From Lachnospiraceae bacterium JLR.KK002 (GTDB lineage Bacteria > Bacillota > Clostridia > Lachnospirales > Lachnospiraceae), in NCBI GenBank assembly GCA_036941025.1, contig JAYMNP010000001.1:3826001-3890000 (forward strand): DNA of 64,000 bases, written 5' to 3'. Position numbers and translations under genes: made by a program. This document shows, piece by piece, positions 7,410 through 14,833 of the stretch. Every line of letters begins with the position of its first letter. The first letter of the stretch is position 1. The notes below the pieces were generated by a model that saw only the letters and a list, made by a program, of their open reading frames with translations, was not told the origin of the DNA and did no database searches.

Positions 7410-8927
7410 TTAGAAAATCTTTTTGTCCAGTGCGTCGTAAATGTCGCAGAATCTCTGGTAAGCTGCGTCATAAGCTGCAAAGTTGTCCGGATTCGGTGTG
7501 TATTCTTTGGTAGTGCGGACTACCTTTGCTGCTTCGTGGCAGTCTTTGTATGCGCCTACGCCAACGCCTGCGTAGAGAGCTGCGCCCAGACATCCGGCTT
7601 CTCCGTTTTCCAGAATCTGGATGGGATGTTTGAAAATGTCGGCCATCATCTGGCACCACAACGGAGATTTTGCTGCTCCTCCGGCCAGACGGATTTTGCC
7701 GATTTTAATGCCGGATTCTTCTTCTGCACGGATAATGTCATACATTTCATAGCAGATACCTTCCATGACTGCACGGGCCATGTCTGCCTTGGTTGTTCCG
7801 AGGGTCATGCCAATCCAGGAGCCTCTTGCTTTTCCGTTGATTCTGGCTCCGCCGGCGCCCTGCAGGAAGGAGAGGAAGGTTACCCCGTTTGCTCCGATGG
7901 GAGAGGTTGCAATCTGGTCATTAATCAGGTCATAAGGGTCTTTTCCGGCTGCTTTTGCAGCTTCTTTTTCATAATCGCAGAAAGTGTCGCGGTACCATCT
8001 GTATGCAGATGCTGCGGTGTTGGCAAAAGCCTCAATGGTGAAATTGCCGCATCCATGGTTGCCTTTTACCACCAGACGTTCCTTGGGGTCGCGGATGGAT
8101 TTGTCAGAAACCACGAAGCAGGAACCGAAGGTGCCAAGTACCAGGGCAGCGTCTCCGTCGTTTACAGCGCCTGCGCCGAAGGTACAGCAGTTCTGGTCAT
8201 GAGCGCCGATGCAGATGGGAGTTCCCACCGGAAGGCCTGTCTTTGCAGATACTTCTTCTCCGATATGTCCTACCACTTTACCGGGTTCTTTTACGATGGT
8301 GGCACGTTTGGACAAATCAATGCCCAGAATGTCGTGGAGTTCTTTGGACCAGCATTCATTGTCAATGTCCATCATACCTTCCCGGCTGGCGGAGGAGTAG
8401 TCGGTGTAATATCCGTCCGCGCCGAATTTTTTCAGGAAATAATCCTGCATGGTGGCGAACATGGCTGTTTTCTCAAAGTTTTCCGGTTCATGGAGTTTCA
8501 GCCATGCCAGTTTTCCGTTGGAGAAGGTGGTTCCCACCGGGTCTCCGGTCTGCTTATAAATTTCGCTTCTGGGGATTCTGTCTAACAGGTACTGAATGCC
8601 TTCGCCTTCACTTCGTAAATCCTGCCATCCGACCCATGGACGAATCAGTTCGCCTTCTTCATCCAGAAGTCCGATTACGGAACCCTGGCTGGAGAAGCCA
8701 AAGCCGATAATGTCGTTGGGGTTGATGCCTGTTTTCTCAATGGTGGTCTTAATGCTGTCGAAAAATGCGGGAAGCAGGTCTTCCGTAAGCTGCTCTACAT
8801 ATCCGGGCTTCGGATAATAGCAGGGATATTCCCGGTAATCGCTTCCAATCAGTTTTCCGTCCAGATCAAAAATACAGGTTTTGCAGCCAGTGGTGCCGCC
8901 GTCAAGTCCAACTAAATATTGTGCCAT
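7410..8927 (-). CDS. FGGY-family carbohydrate kinase (XylB-like)
   Basis: 505 residues, typical for the family. The actin-like ATPase fold is shown by LVGLDGGTTGCKTCIFD (phosphate-1) at the N-terminus, GAHDQNCCTFGAGAV in the middle, and LAGGAAKSPLWCQMMAD (adenosine motif) near the C-terminus. It would phosphorylate a free ketose or polyol with ATP. Xylulose-, ribulose-, erythrulose- or similar kinases are all possible; the sequence alone does not decide. GAGGAGG precedes the start. It is the only sugar kinase in the locus, so its substrate probably defines the pathway. Confidence 0.9.
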   Translation of the reverse strand: MAQYLVGLDGGTTGCKTCIFDLDGKLIGSDYREYPCYYPKPGYVEQLTEDLLPAFFDSIKTTIEKTGINPNDIIGFGFSSQGSVIGLLDEEGELIRPWVGWQDLRSEGEGIQYLLDRIPRSEIYKQTGDPVGTTFSNGKLAWLKLHEPENFEKTAMFATMQDYFLKKFGADGYYTDYSSASREGMMDIDNECWSKELHDILGIDLSKRATIVKEPGKVVGHIGEEVSAKTGLPVGTPICIGAHDQNCCTFGAGAVNDGDAALVLGTFGSCFVVSDKSIRDPKERLVVKGNHGCGNFTIEAFANTAASAYRWYRDTFCDYEKEAAKAAGKDPYDLINDQIATSPIGANGVTFLSFLQGAGGARINGKARGSWIGMTLGTTKADMARAVMEGICYEMYDIIRAEEESGIKIGKIRLAGGAAKSPLWCQMMADIFKHPIQILENGEAGCLGAALYAGVGVGAYKDCHEAAKVVRTTKEYTPNPDNFAAYDAAYQRFCDIYDALDKKIF

Positions 8928-9113
8928 AATAAAAATCCTCCTCGTTTTCTTTCAAAATTTTTAAAACCCCGAAATATTTGTCAGCAGATACAAAACATAC
9001 TGTCCGTGCAGGTTTCGGTTTATCAGGTCAGTAAGGAATACAATGGCAATTTGTATTTGGGGATGAAGCCCGCCCGTCCCGTAAATTCCATATCTGTTCT
9101 GTCTGTGTGTCTG

Positions 9114-9131
9114 TTCCGGCATGTGCCGGAA
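9114..9131. other. Hairpin between the DeoC and kinase genes
   Basis: TTCCGGCATGTGCCGGAA is a near-perfect palindrome 40 bases after the DeoC stop, without a T-run. It could mark an mRNA processing site or weak terminator. The rest of the 8928-9171 gap shows nothing clear. Confidence 0.35.
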
Positions 9132-9171
9132 TCTGTCTGTACCGCATCCGGTGTAAAATGTCTTTTCCGGA

Positions 9172-9900
9172 CTATTCTTTATCTCCAACGTAAGCCGGAA
9201 TCAGGCCGATTTTTCTGAGATCGTCTACTGCGTCCAGAATTTCCATAGCAGCTCTTGTTCCGATGATTTCTGCCCCTGCCTGGATAAAGCAGAAGGTGTT
9301 CTGAGGTCTTGGGTCCTTCACACCGGCAACTTTTACCTTTGTTTTGGTGCCTTCTACAGCATCCACCATCAGCATAACGTCCTGAACGGAGGGGCCTGCA
9401 TACTGTCCCGTGGAAGTTTTTACCCAGTCAATGCCTGCTTCGCATACCAGTTTGGTGGCGGTTACGATTTCCTCTTTTGTCAGGAAGCAGGTCTCGATAA
9501 TCATTTTGGTCATAACGCCCTGTGCAGCTTTTACATATTCCTTAAATTCTGCCAGAATCTTGTCGTATTTTTTGTCCTTCAAATCGCCTACGTTCATGCA
9601 GTTGTCCAGAACGGTAGCACCCAAACGTACGGCTTCTTCTGTTTCAAATGCTTTGACTGCGCTGGACTGCTGGCCAAAGGGGAATCCGATGGCTGCCCCT
9701 ACCATGATGTCCGTTCCTTTCAGTTCTTCTGCTACGATGGGCGTCCATTCCGAAGAGGAGAAGCAGAAAGCCTTACAATTGTACTCTTTTGCAAGCTGGC
9801 AGCCTTTGCGGATTTCAGCTTCTGTGGTCTGCTTGGGCAGTACGGAAAAGTCAAATAATTTTCCCATATCCCATTTTGTCATTTTTGATAAATCAATCAT
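9172..9900 (-). CDS. deoC: Deoxyribose-phosphate aldolase family (DeoC), copy 1
   Basis: 242 residues. The Schiff-base lysine motif DWVKTSTG and the second active-site Lys (KVKVAGVKDPRP) are present. VLDNCMNVGDLKD aligns with the usual EIDMVINIG region and keeps its Asp. DeoC cleaves 2-deoxyribose-5-P to acetaldehyde and glyceraldehyde-3-P. In this clade the substrate may be another deoxy-sugar phosphate. GGAGGG precedes the start. It is about 85% identical by eye to the gene immediately upstream, a tandem duplication. Confidence 0.85.
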   Translation of the reverse strand: MIDLSKMTKWDMGKLFDFSVLPKQTTEAEIRKGCQLAKEYNCKAFCFSSSEWTPIVAEELKGTDIMVGAAIGFPFGQQSSAVKAFETEEAVRLGATVLDNCMNVGDLKDKKYDKILAEFKEYVKAAQGVMTKMIIETCFLTKEEIVTATKLVCEAGIDWVKTSTGQYAGPSVQDVMLMVDAVEGTKTKVKVAGVKDPRPQNTFCFIQAGAEIIGTRAAMEILDAVDDLRKIGLIPAYVGDKE

Positions 9901-9932
9901 TGAAAAACCCTCCAGTCATATTCTGTCTGTGC

Positions 9933-10658
9933 TTATTTATCCCCGGTATAAGCGGGAATCAGTCCCATTTTCCTCAAATCATCTACGGAATCCAGAATTT
10001 CCACTGCCGCTCTTGTTCCAATCAGTTCTGCACCGGCTCTCAGGAAGCAGAAAGCGTTCTGCGGTCTTGGGTCTTTCACACCGGATACTTTGATTTTGGT
10101 TTTGGAGCCTTTGACTGCGTCCACCATCAGCATAACGTCCTGAACGGAAGGTCCTGCGTACTGTCCTGTGGAAGTTTTTACCCAGTCAATGCCTGCTTCG
10201 CATACCAGTTCCGTAGCGGTTACGATTTCCTCTTTTGTCAGGAAACAGGTCTCGATAATCATTTTGGTCATGACGCCCTGTGCAGCGTCTACATATTCTT
10301 TGAATTCCGCGCGGATTTTGTCGTATTTTTTGTCCTTCAAATCGCCTACGTTCATGCAGTTGTCCAGAACGGTTGCGCCCAGACGAACTGCTTCTTCTGT
10401 CTCAAATGCTTTGACTTTGCTGGACTGCTGGCCGAAGGGGAATCCGATGGCTGCGCCTACCAGAAGGTCGCTGCCCTTCAGTTCTTCTACCACTACCGGA
10501 GTCCATTCTGAGGAAGAATAGCAGAAAGCCTTGCAGTTGTATTTGATGGCTTCCTGGCATCCTCTGCGGATTTCAGCTTCCGTTGTCTGCTTGGGCAGCA
10601 GTGCGTAGTCAAATAATTTCCCCATTTCCCATTTTGTCATTTTTGATAAATCCACCAT
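9933..10658 (-). CDS. deoC: Deoxyribose-phosphate aldolase family (DeoC), copy 2
   Basis: 241 residues from ATG at 10658, chosen because AAAGGAGG lies just upstream; the frame is open further but without a ribosome site. It has the same DWVKTSTG and KVSGVKDPRP active-site motifs as copy 1. Differences are spread along the protein. The two genes are 32 bases apart and may form hetero-oligomers or divide substrates. Both lie in one run with the transketolase halves. Confidence 0.85.
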   Translation of the reverse strand: MVDLSKMTKWEMGKLFDYALLPKQTTEAEIRRGCQEAIKYNCKAFCYSSSEWTPVVVEELKGSDLLVGAAIGFPFGQQSSKVKAFETEEAVRLGATVLDNCMNVGDLKDKKYDKIRAEFKEYVDAAQGVMTKMIIETCFLTKEEIVTATELVCEAGIDWVKTSTGQYAGPSVQDVMLMVDAVKGSKTKIKVSGVKDPRPQNAFCFLRAGAELIGTRAAVEILDSVDDLRKMGLIPAYTGDK

Positions 10659-10734
10659 AGTTAAATCCTCCTTTGTATATGTAAAGTTACCACCCTGCTG
10701 TGAATGCATGGGATATTTCTCCCGGACATCTCTG

Positions 10735-11670
10735 TCAGCTTTCACAGACTTTTTTTACTGTCTCCATAATTCCCCGGGGTTCCAGCCCGTAATATGCCAG
10801 CAGTTCTTCATAAGGCCCGTTTCCGGCATACAGATGGGGGATTCCGTGCATGTGCAGCGGAACTTTGATACCGGCTGCATTCAGTGTTTCCAGAACTATA
10901 GTTCCCAGACCGCCTTTGACATAATGCTCTTCCACGGTCACCACACGTCCTGTTTTTTCAGCAGATGCCAGAATCATTTCCTCATCCAGAGGCCATACGG
11001 AGGGCATTCCAATCAAATCTGCATGTATCCCTTCCTGTTCCAGCAGTTCTGCCGCCTTTATGGCAAATGCGGTAGTGGAACCTGTAGAAATAAGAGTCAC
11101 GTCGCTGCCTTCTCTGATTTTCCGGCCTTTACCGATGACAAAGGGCTCCCGCTCGAATAATACTTCAATTTTGGGATTGCCGATTCTCATGTAAACGGGG
11201 CCTTTGTGGTCAATCATTGCCTGAACAGCGCCGATAATTTCATCAGGGTCCTGAGGCGCCAGTATGGTTACTCCCGGAATCATCCGCATCAATGCAAAAT
11301 CCTCCAGAGAATGGTGGGTTGCACCAAGGTCAGAATAGGTGATGCCGCAGTTTCTGCCCACAATCTTGGCATTCTGCTCCATATAGCCCAAATCGTTCCG
11401 GAACATTTCAAAAGGCCGGACGGTGACAAAGGGTGCAATGGCGCAGAATACAGGAATTTTCCCGGTGGCTGCAAGCCCTGAGGCAATGCCGACGGCAGTC
11501 TGTTCCATAATGCCGCATTCAAAATACCGTTCCGGATATTGTTCCATAAATTCTGTAAAGCCGGAGCTTTTTCCGCTGTCTGCAGAGAGCACAACGATGT
11601 CCTTATTTTCCTGAGCAAGCTCTGTCACTGCTTTCCCGAAGGTTTTTCTGGGGTCCATCCATTCACCCAT
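10735..11670 (-). CDS. Transketolase, C-terminal subunit (split transketolase)
   Basis: 311 residues from ATG at 11670 with AAGGAGG upstream. It contains the transketolase pyrimidine-binding domain, with the catalytic Glu in ECGIMEQTAVGIASGLA, and the C-terminal regulatory domain (about residues 190-311). It forms the second half of a two-gene transketolase and starts four bases after the N-terminal subunit's stop, so the two are translationally linked. The complex transfers two-carbon ketol units between pentose phosphates. Confidence 0.92.
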   Translation of the reverse strand: MGEWMDPRKTFGKAVTELAQENKDIVVLSADSGKSSGFTEFMEQYPERYFECGIMEQTAVGIASGLAATGKIPVFCAIAPFVTVRPFEMFRNDLGYMEQNAKIVGRNCGITYSDLGATHHSLEDFALMRMIPGVTILAPQDPDEIIGAVQAMIDHKGPVYMRIGNPKIEVLFEREPFVIGKGRKIREGSDVTLISTGSTTAFAIKAAELLEQEGIHADLIGMPSVWPLDEEMILASAEKTGRVVTVEEHYVKGGLGTIVLETLNAAGIKVPLHMHGIPHLYAGNGPYEELLAYYGLEPRGIMETVKKVCES

Positions 11671-11674
11671 AATT

Positions 11675-12517
11675 TCACTCCTCCTTTTCATCCAGCATGG
11701 AAATCAGATCCCGGTCCAGTGCGTCGCAGTCTTCGAGGCTGGCGTTCCAGTAGTGGAAGGCTGCCTTTCCTTCTCCCTGCTTCAGCCCTTTGGATTTGAC
11801 GGTATGGGCCACAATCATGGAAGGTTTGCCCGGTTCAAAGGGAAGGGCGTCCAGTGTTTCCACAATCTGTTTCATGTCGTTTCCGTCGATTTCACGGACA
11901 GCCCAGCCAAAAGCCCGGAATTTCTCATCAATGGGAGTGAAGTTCATCACCTCGGTTACGTTGCCGCTGATTTGCAGACCGTTGAAATCCACAAAAGCGG
12001 TGAGATTGTCCACCTTATGATGGGCGGCCGCTGCGGCTGCTTCCCAGTTGGAGCCTTCTGCCAGCTCCCCGTCTCCCAGAATCGTGTAGACCTGAGAAGA
12101 TTTACCGTCCAGACGTAATCCCATGGCCATGCCTGCGGCAATGGCCAGACCGTGTCCCAGCGCGCCGGTGTTGGCTTCTACCCCCGGCAGTTTGTGCATG
12201 TTGGGATGGCCCGGAAGTCTGGAATGGAGAGAACCGTAAGTGTCAAGGAGTTCTTTCGGGAAGAATCCCATTTCTGCCAGTACAGCGTACTGAACCATAC
12301 TCTTGTGTCCTGCGGACAGCAGGAAACGGTCTCTGTCCGGCCAGTCCGGTTCTTCAGGGCGTACTTTCATTTTGTAAAAGTACAGTGCGGTTACAATGTC
12401 CATGGATGAAAATGCGCCGCCGATATGGCCGTGGCCGCTGGCCCGCATCATCCGGCTGACATTTAACCGGCAAAGGGTTGCTTTCTGCTCCAGGGAGTGA
12501 AGAAAGTCCTGATTCAC
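11675..12517 (-). CDS. Transketolase, N-terminal (TPP-binding) subunit
   Basis: 280 residues. The thiamine diphosphate motif is clear: LGDGELAEGSNWEA followed by the metal-ligand region VDFNGLQ. SGHGHIGGAFSSMDIVTALYF at the N-terminus is typical of transketolase. It is the first gene of the sugar-phosphate run, and its promoter region holds a perfect TTGTATATACAA palindrome, the best of the candidate GntR sites. Confidence 0.93.
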   Translation of the reverse strand: MNQDFLHSLEQKATLCRLNVSRMMRASGHGHIGGAFSSMDIVTALYFYKMKVRPEEPDWPDRDRFLLSAGHKSMVQYAVLAEMGFFPKELLDTYGSLHSRLPGHPNMHKLPGVEANTGALGHGLAIAAGMAMGLRLDGKSSQVYTILGDGELAEGSNWEAAAAAAHHKVDNLTAFVDFNGLQISGNVTEVMNFTPIDEKFRAFGWAVREIDGNDMKQIVETLDALPFEPGKPSMIVAHTVKSKGLKQGEGKAAFHYWNASLEDCDALDRDLISMLDEKEE

Positions 12518-12553
12518 GGTATCACCACCTTACCTGTTTATTCTTATCTTACC

Positions 12554-12571
12554 TTGTATATACAAGTATAT
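12554..12571. promoter_or_regulatory. Candidate GntR operator upstream of the split transketolase
   Basis: TTGTATATACAA (12554-12565) is a perfect 12-bp palindrome about 40 bases upstream of the first gene of the operon, followed by GTATATAATAT. It defines the core shared with sites at 4151, 5066 and 7191. Confidence 0.6.
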
Positions 12572-12644
12572 AATATAACAATCTCTTTGTCAATGTAAAT
12601 TTTCATAAAGTTACATGTGGCGTAACAGTTCAGATGAAGAAAGA

Positions 12645-12681
12645 GGGGGCTGTGGGAAAACTCTGTTTTCCCACAGCCCCC
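12645..12681. terminator. Perfect 16-bp stem terminator after the histidine kinase
   Basis: GGGGGCTGTGGGAAAA (12645-12660) pairs perfectly with 12666-12681 around loop CTCTG. On the minus strand it is followed by CTCTTTCTTC. It ends the histidine kinase transcript and insulates the transketolase promoter. Confidence 0.75.
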
Positions 12682-12705
12682 TGTAGCCGGTTCCGGTACG
12701 GTCGT

Positions 12706-14118
12706 TTAATCACGGTTATCCTGATTCAGAGGCAGGGTAAAAATAAACTCCGTGCCAACTCCTTCCGTACTGATTACGTTGATATTTTCGTTGTGGACGG
12801 AAATGATTTCCCGGACAATGGCCAGACCCAGGCCTGTGCCCCGTTTATCTTTTCCGCGGGATAAATCTGTCTTGTAAAAGCGTTCCCAGATTTTTTTGAT
12901 GCTGTCTTTGGGAATGCCGATGCCCGTGTCTTTTACCGAAATAAACACTTTTTCATTTTTTTCCGTAGTTTCAATGGTAATGGTGGAATCCGGATGGCTG
13001 AACTTGATGGCATTGTCAATCAGGTTGTAGAGCACCTGCTGGATTTTGCTCATATCTGCATAGACGAAGGAGGTATGCCCTGTCAGTATCAGCTCAAAGG
13101 AAATTTTCTTTTCCTGGCAGATGCCTTCAAAGGACTGGACCACCAGTTTGATGGTGTTGTTGATGTCGAAGCTGCTGATATCCAGCATGGTGCCTCTGGC
13201 TCCGTATTTGTTCAGCTCCAGCATACTCTGAGTCAGCTTGTTCAGGCGTTCCGTTTCCAGCAGGATAATGTTCAGGTATTTGTCCTGCATTTCGTGGGGG
13301 ATGGTGCCGTCCATAATGGCTTCCACATATCCCTTGATGGATGTGAGGGGAGAGCGGAAATCATGAGAGACATTGGCGATGAATTTCCGCTGGTCATCTT
13401 CCAGGGTGGAAAGTTCCGTGGCCATATAATTCAGGGAGGCGGCCAGATACCCGATTTCGTCATTGGTCTGGATATTAATCTGAGTGTCAAAATTCCCCTC
13501 GGAATAGTCTCTGGCTGCCCGTGTAATTTTCCGGATGGGGATGTAAACGGTGCAGGTAAACAGTCCCAGCAGTACAAAAGCGCAGAGGAAAATAACTGCC
13601 AGCGTCATATAGGCAATATTAATAAATCCGTCTTTCAGAGCAATCAGGTCACGGACGGGCTTGTGAATCAGCACATAACCCCGCACCTTGTAATTGATGG
13701 TAATGGGAGAAAATACGGAGAGGGTTTCTTCCTGAAAAGTATTGAAAAAAGTACCTGTCTGGTAGTAGCTGGTGCCGAAGGCGGTAATGTCAAAATTCTG
13801 GATGGCGTCGGAAGAAGTATCGGAACTGGAACTGATCAGCACCTTTCCGTCCGGACTGACCACCTGAATTTCCGTATCCAGGTAAGTGGCCACTGCCACA
13901 AAATGGGAAGTTACGTCTTCCAGCGTCATTGTGCCCCGGTAATAGTTGGCGGCATAATTGGCTGCCAGAAGATTGGATTCCCGGTACAAATCGGAAGCTG
14001 TGTCCCGCTCTATGTAATTCAGGGTCATCCGGGAGGTAAAGATGGCAATGGTAAGAAAGCCGAGAATACCAAAGGCCACATACCCCAGTAAAAGTTTTGG
14101 ATAAAGGGTTCGTTTCAC
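12706..14118 (-). CDS. Sensor histidine kinase (HAMP, HisKA, HATPase)
   Basis: 470 residues. TM1 is at about 9-29. An extracellular sensor region follows to about 165. TM2 (about 167-190) is followed by HAMP. The phosphoacceptor box is NVSHDFRSPLTSIKGY. The N box is QQVLYNLIDNAIKFS and the G boxes are DTGIGIPKD and GTGLGLAIV. It autophosphorylates and passes phosphate to the response regulator upstream, whose stop overlaps its start by four bases (ATGA). The stimulus is unknown. Confidence 0.92.
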   Translation of the reverse strand: MKRTLYPKLLLGYVAFGILGFLTIAIFTSRMTLNYIERDTASDLYRESNLLAANYAANYYRGTMTLEDVTSHFVAVATYLDTEIQVVSPDGKVLISSSSDTSSDAIQNFDITAFGTSYYQTGTFFNTFQEETLSVFSPITINYKVRGYVLIHKPVRDLIALKDGFINIAYMTLAVIFLCAFVLLGLFTCTVYIPIRKITRAARDYSEGNFDTQINIQTNDEIGYLAASLNYMATELSTLEDDQRKFIANVSHDFRSPLTSIKGYVEAIMDGTIPHEMQDKYLNIILLETERLNKLTQSMLELNKYGARGTMLDISSFDINNTIKLVVQSFEGICQEKKISFELILTGHTSFVYADMSKIQQVLYNLIDNAIKFSHPDSTITIETTEKNEKVFISVKDTGIGIPKDSIKKIWERFYKTDLSRGKDKRGTGLGLAIVREIISVHNENINVISTEGVGTEFIFTLPLNQDNRD

Positions 14119-14816
14119 TGTTTTACCTCGAATTTATATCCGATACCCCAGACTGTGGCAAGGCTCCAGGAGGGGTGATCTTTTATTTTTTCCCGAAGGC
14201 GCTTTACATGAACATCTACGGTACGGGTGTCGCCGATATATTCATATCCCCAGATATGGTCCAGAAGCTGTTCTCTGGTAAATACCTGGTTGGGGGAGGA
14301 GGCGAGAAAATAGAGGAGTTCCAGCTCCTTGGGGGGCATATCCACAGGTTTTCCGTAGTAGAGAACGGAATAGTTGGTCTGATTGATGGTAAGGTCAGGA
14401 TATTCCACACATTTGATATCGGAAATGGAAGCGTCCGGCCGGGAAGGCTGGTAGCGCCGGAGTACAGCCTTGACTCTGGCCACCAGCTCTTTGGAATCAA
14501 AGGGTTTCATAATGTAATCGTCCGCGCCCAGTTCCAGTCCCAGGACTTTATCAAAAATTTCTCCTTTGGCGGAAAGCATGATAATGGGAAGGTTGGATTT
14601 TGCCCGGATTTCCCGGCATACCTGATATCCGTCGATACCGGGGAGCATTAAATCCAGTAACATCAGGTTGGGCCGGTACTGTTCATAGACAGCCAGCGCT
14701 TCTTCTCCGTCGTGCACCATGCGGGTGTCATAGCATTCTTTGGTGAGATAGAGAGAAATCAGTTCGGCAATATTTACATCATCGTCCACGATTAAAATTT
14801 TCTGTTTTGCTGCCAT
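14115..14816 (-). CDS. OmpR/PhoB-family response regulator
   Basis: 233 residues. The receiver domain has the acidic pair DDD near residue 12, phosphoacceptor Asp in LLDLMLPG (about 56), Thr/Ser in MLSAKG and Lys in MKPFD. The C-terminal winged helix (about 135-230) ends in GIGYKFE. It is co-transcribed with the kinase through an ATGA overlap. The start is preceded by an AGGAGGT site. Confidence 0.93.
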   Translation of the reverse strand: MAAKQKILIVDDDVNIAELISLYLTKECYDTRMVHDGEEALAVYEQYRPNLMLLDLMLPGIDGYQVCREIRAKSNLPIIMLSAKGEIFDKVLGLELGADDYIMKPFDSKELVARVKAVLRRYQPSRPDASISDIKCVEYPDLTINQTNYSVLYYGKPVDMPPKELELLYFLASSPNQVFTREQLLDHIWGYEYIGDTRTVDVHVKRLREKIKDHPSWSLATVWGIGYKFEVKQ

Positions 14817-14833
14817 AAATACCTCCTGTTCCT

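Noticed and set aside
7536..8585. 349-codon plus-strand frame opposite the FGGY kinase
   Set aside because: Antisense shadow; kinase motifs on the minus strand are decisive.
12994..14091. 365-codon plus-strand frame opposite the histidine kinase
   Set aside because: Antisense shadow; no initiation signal and no domain.
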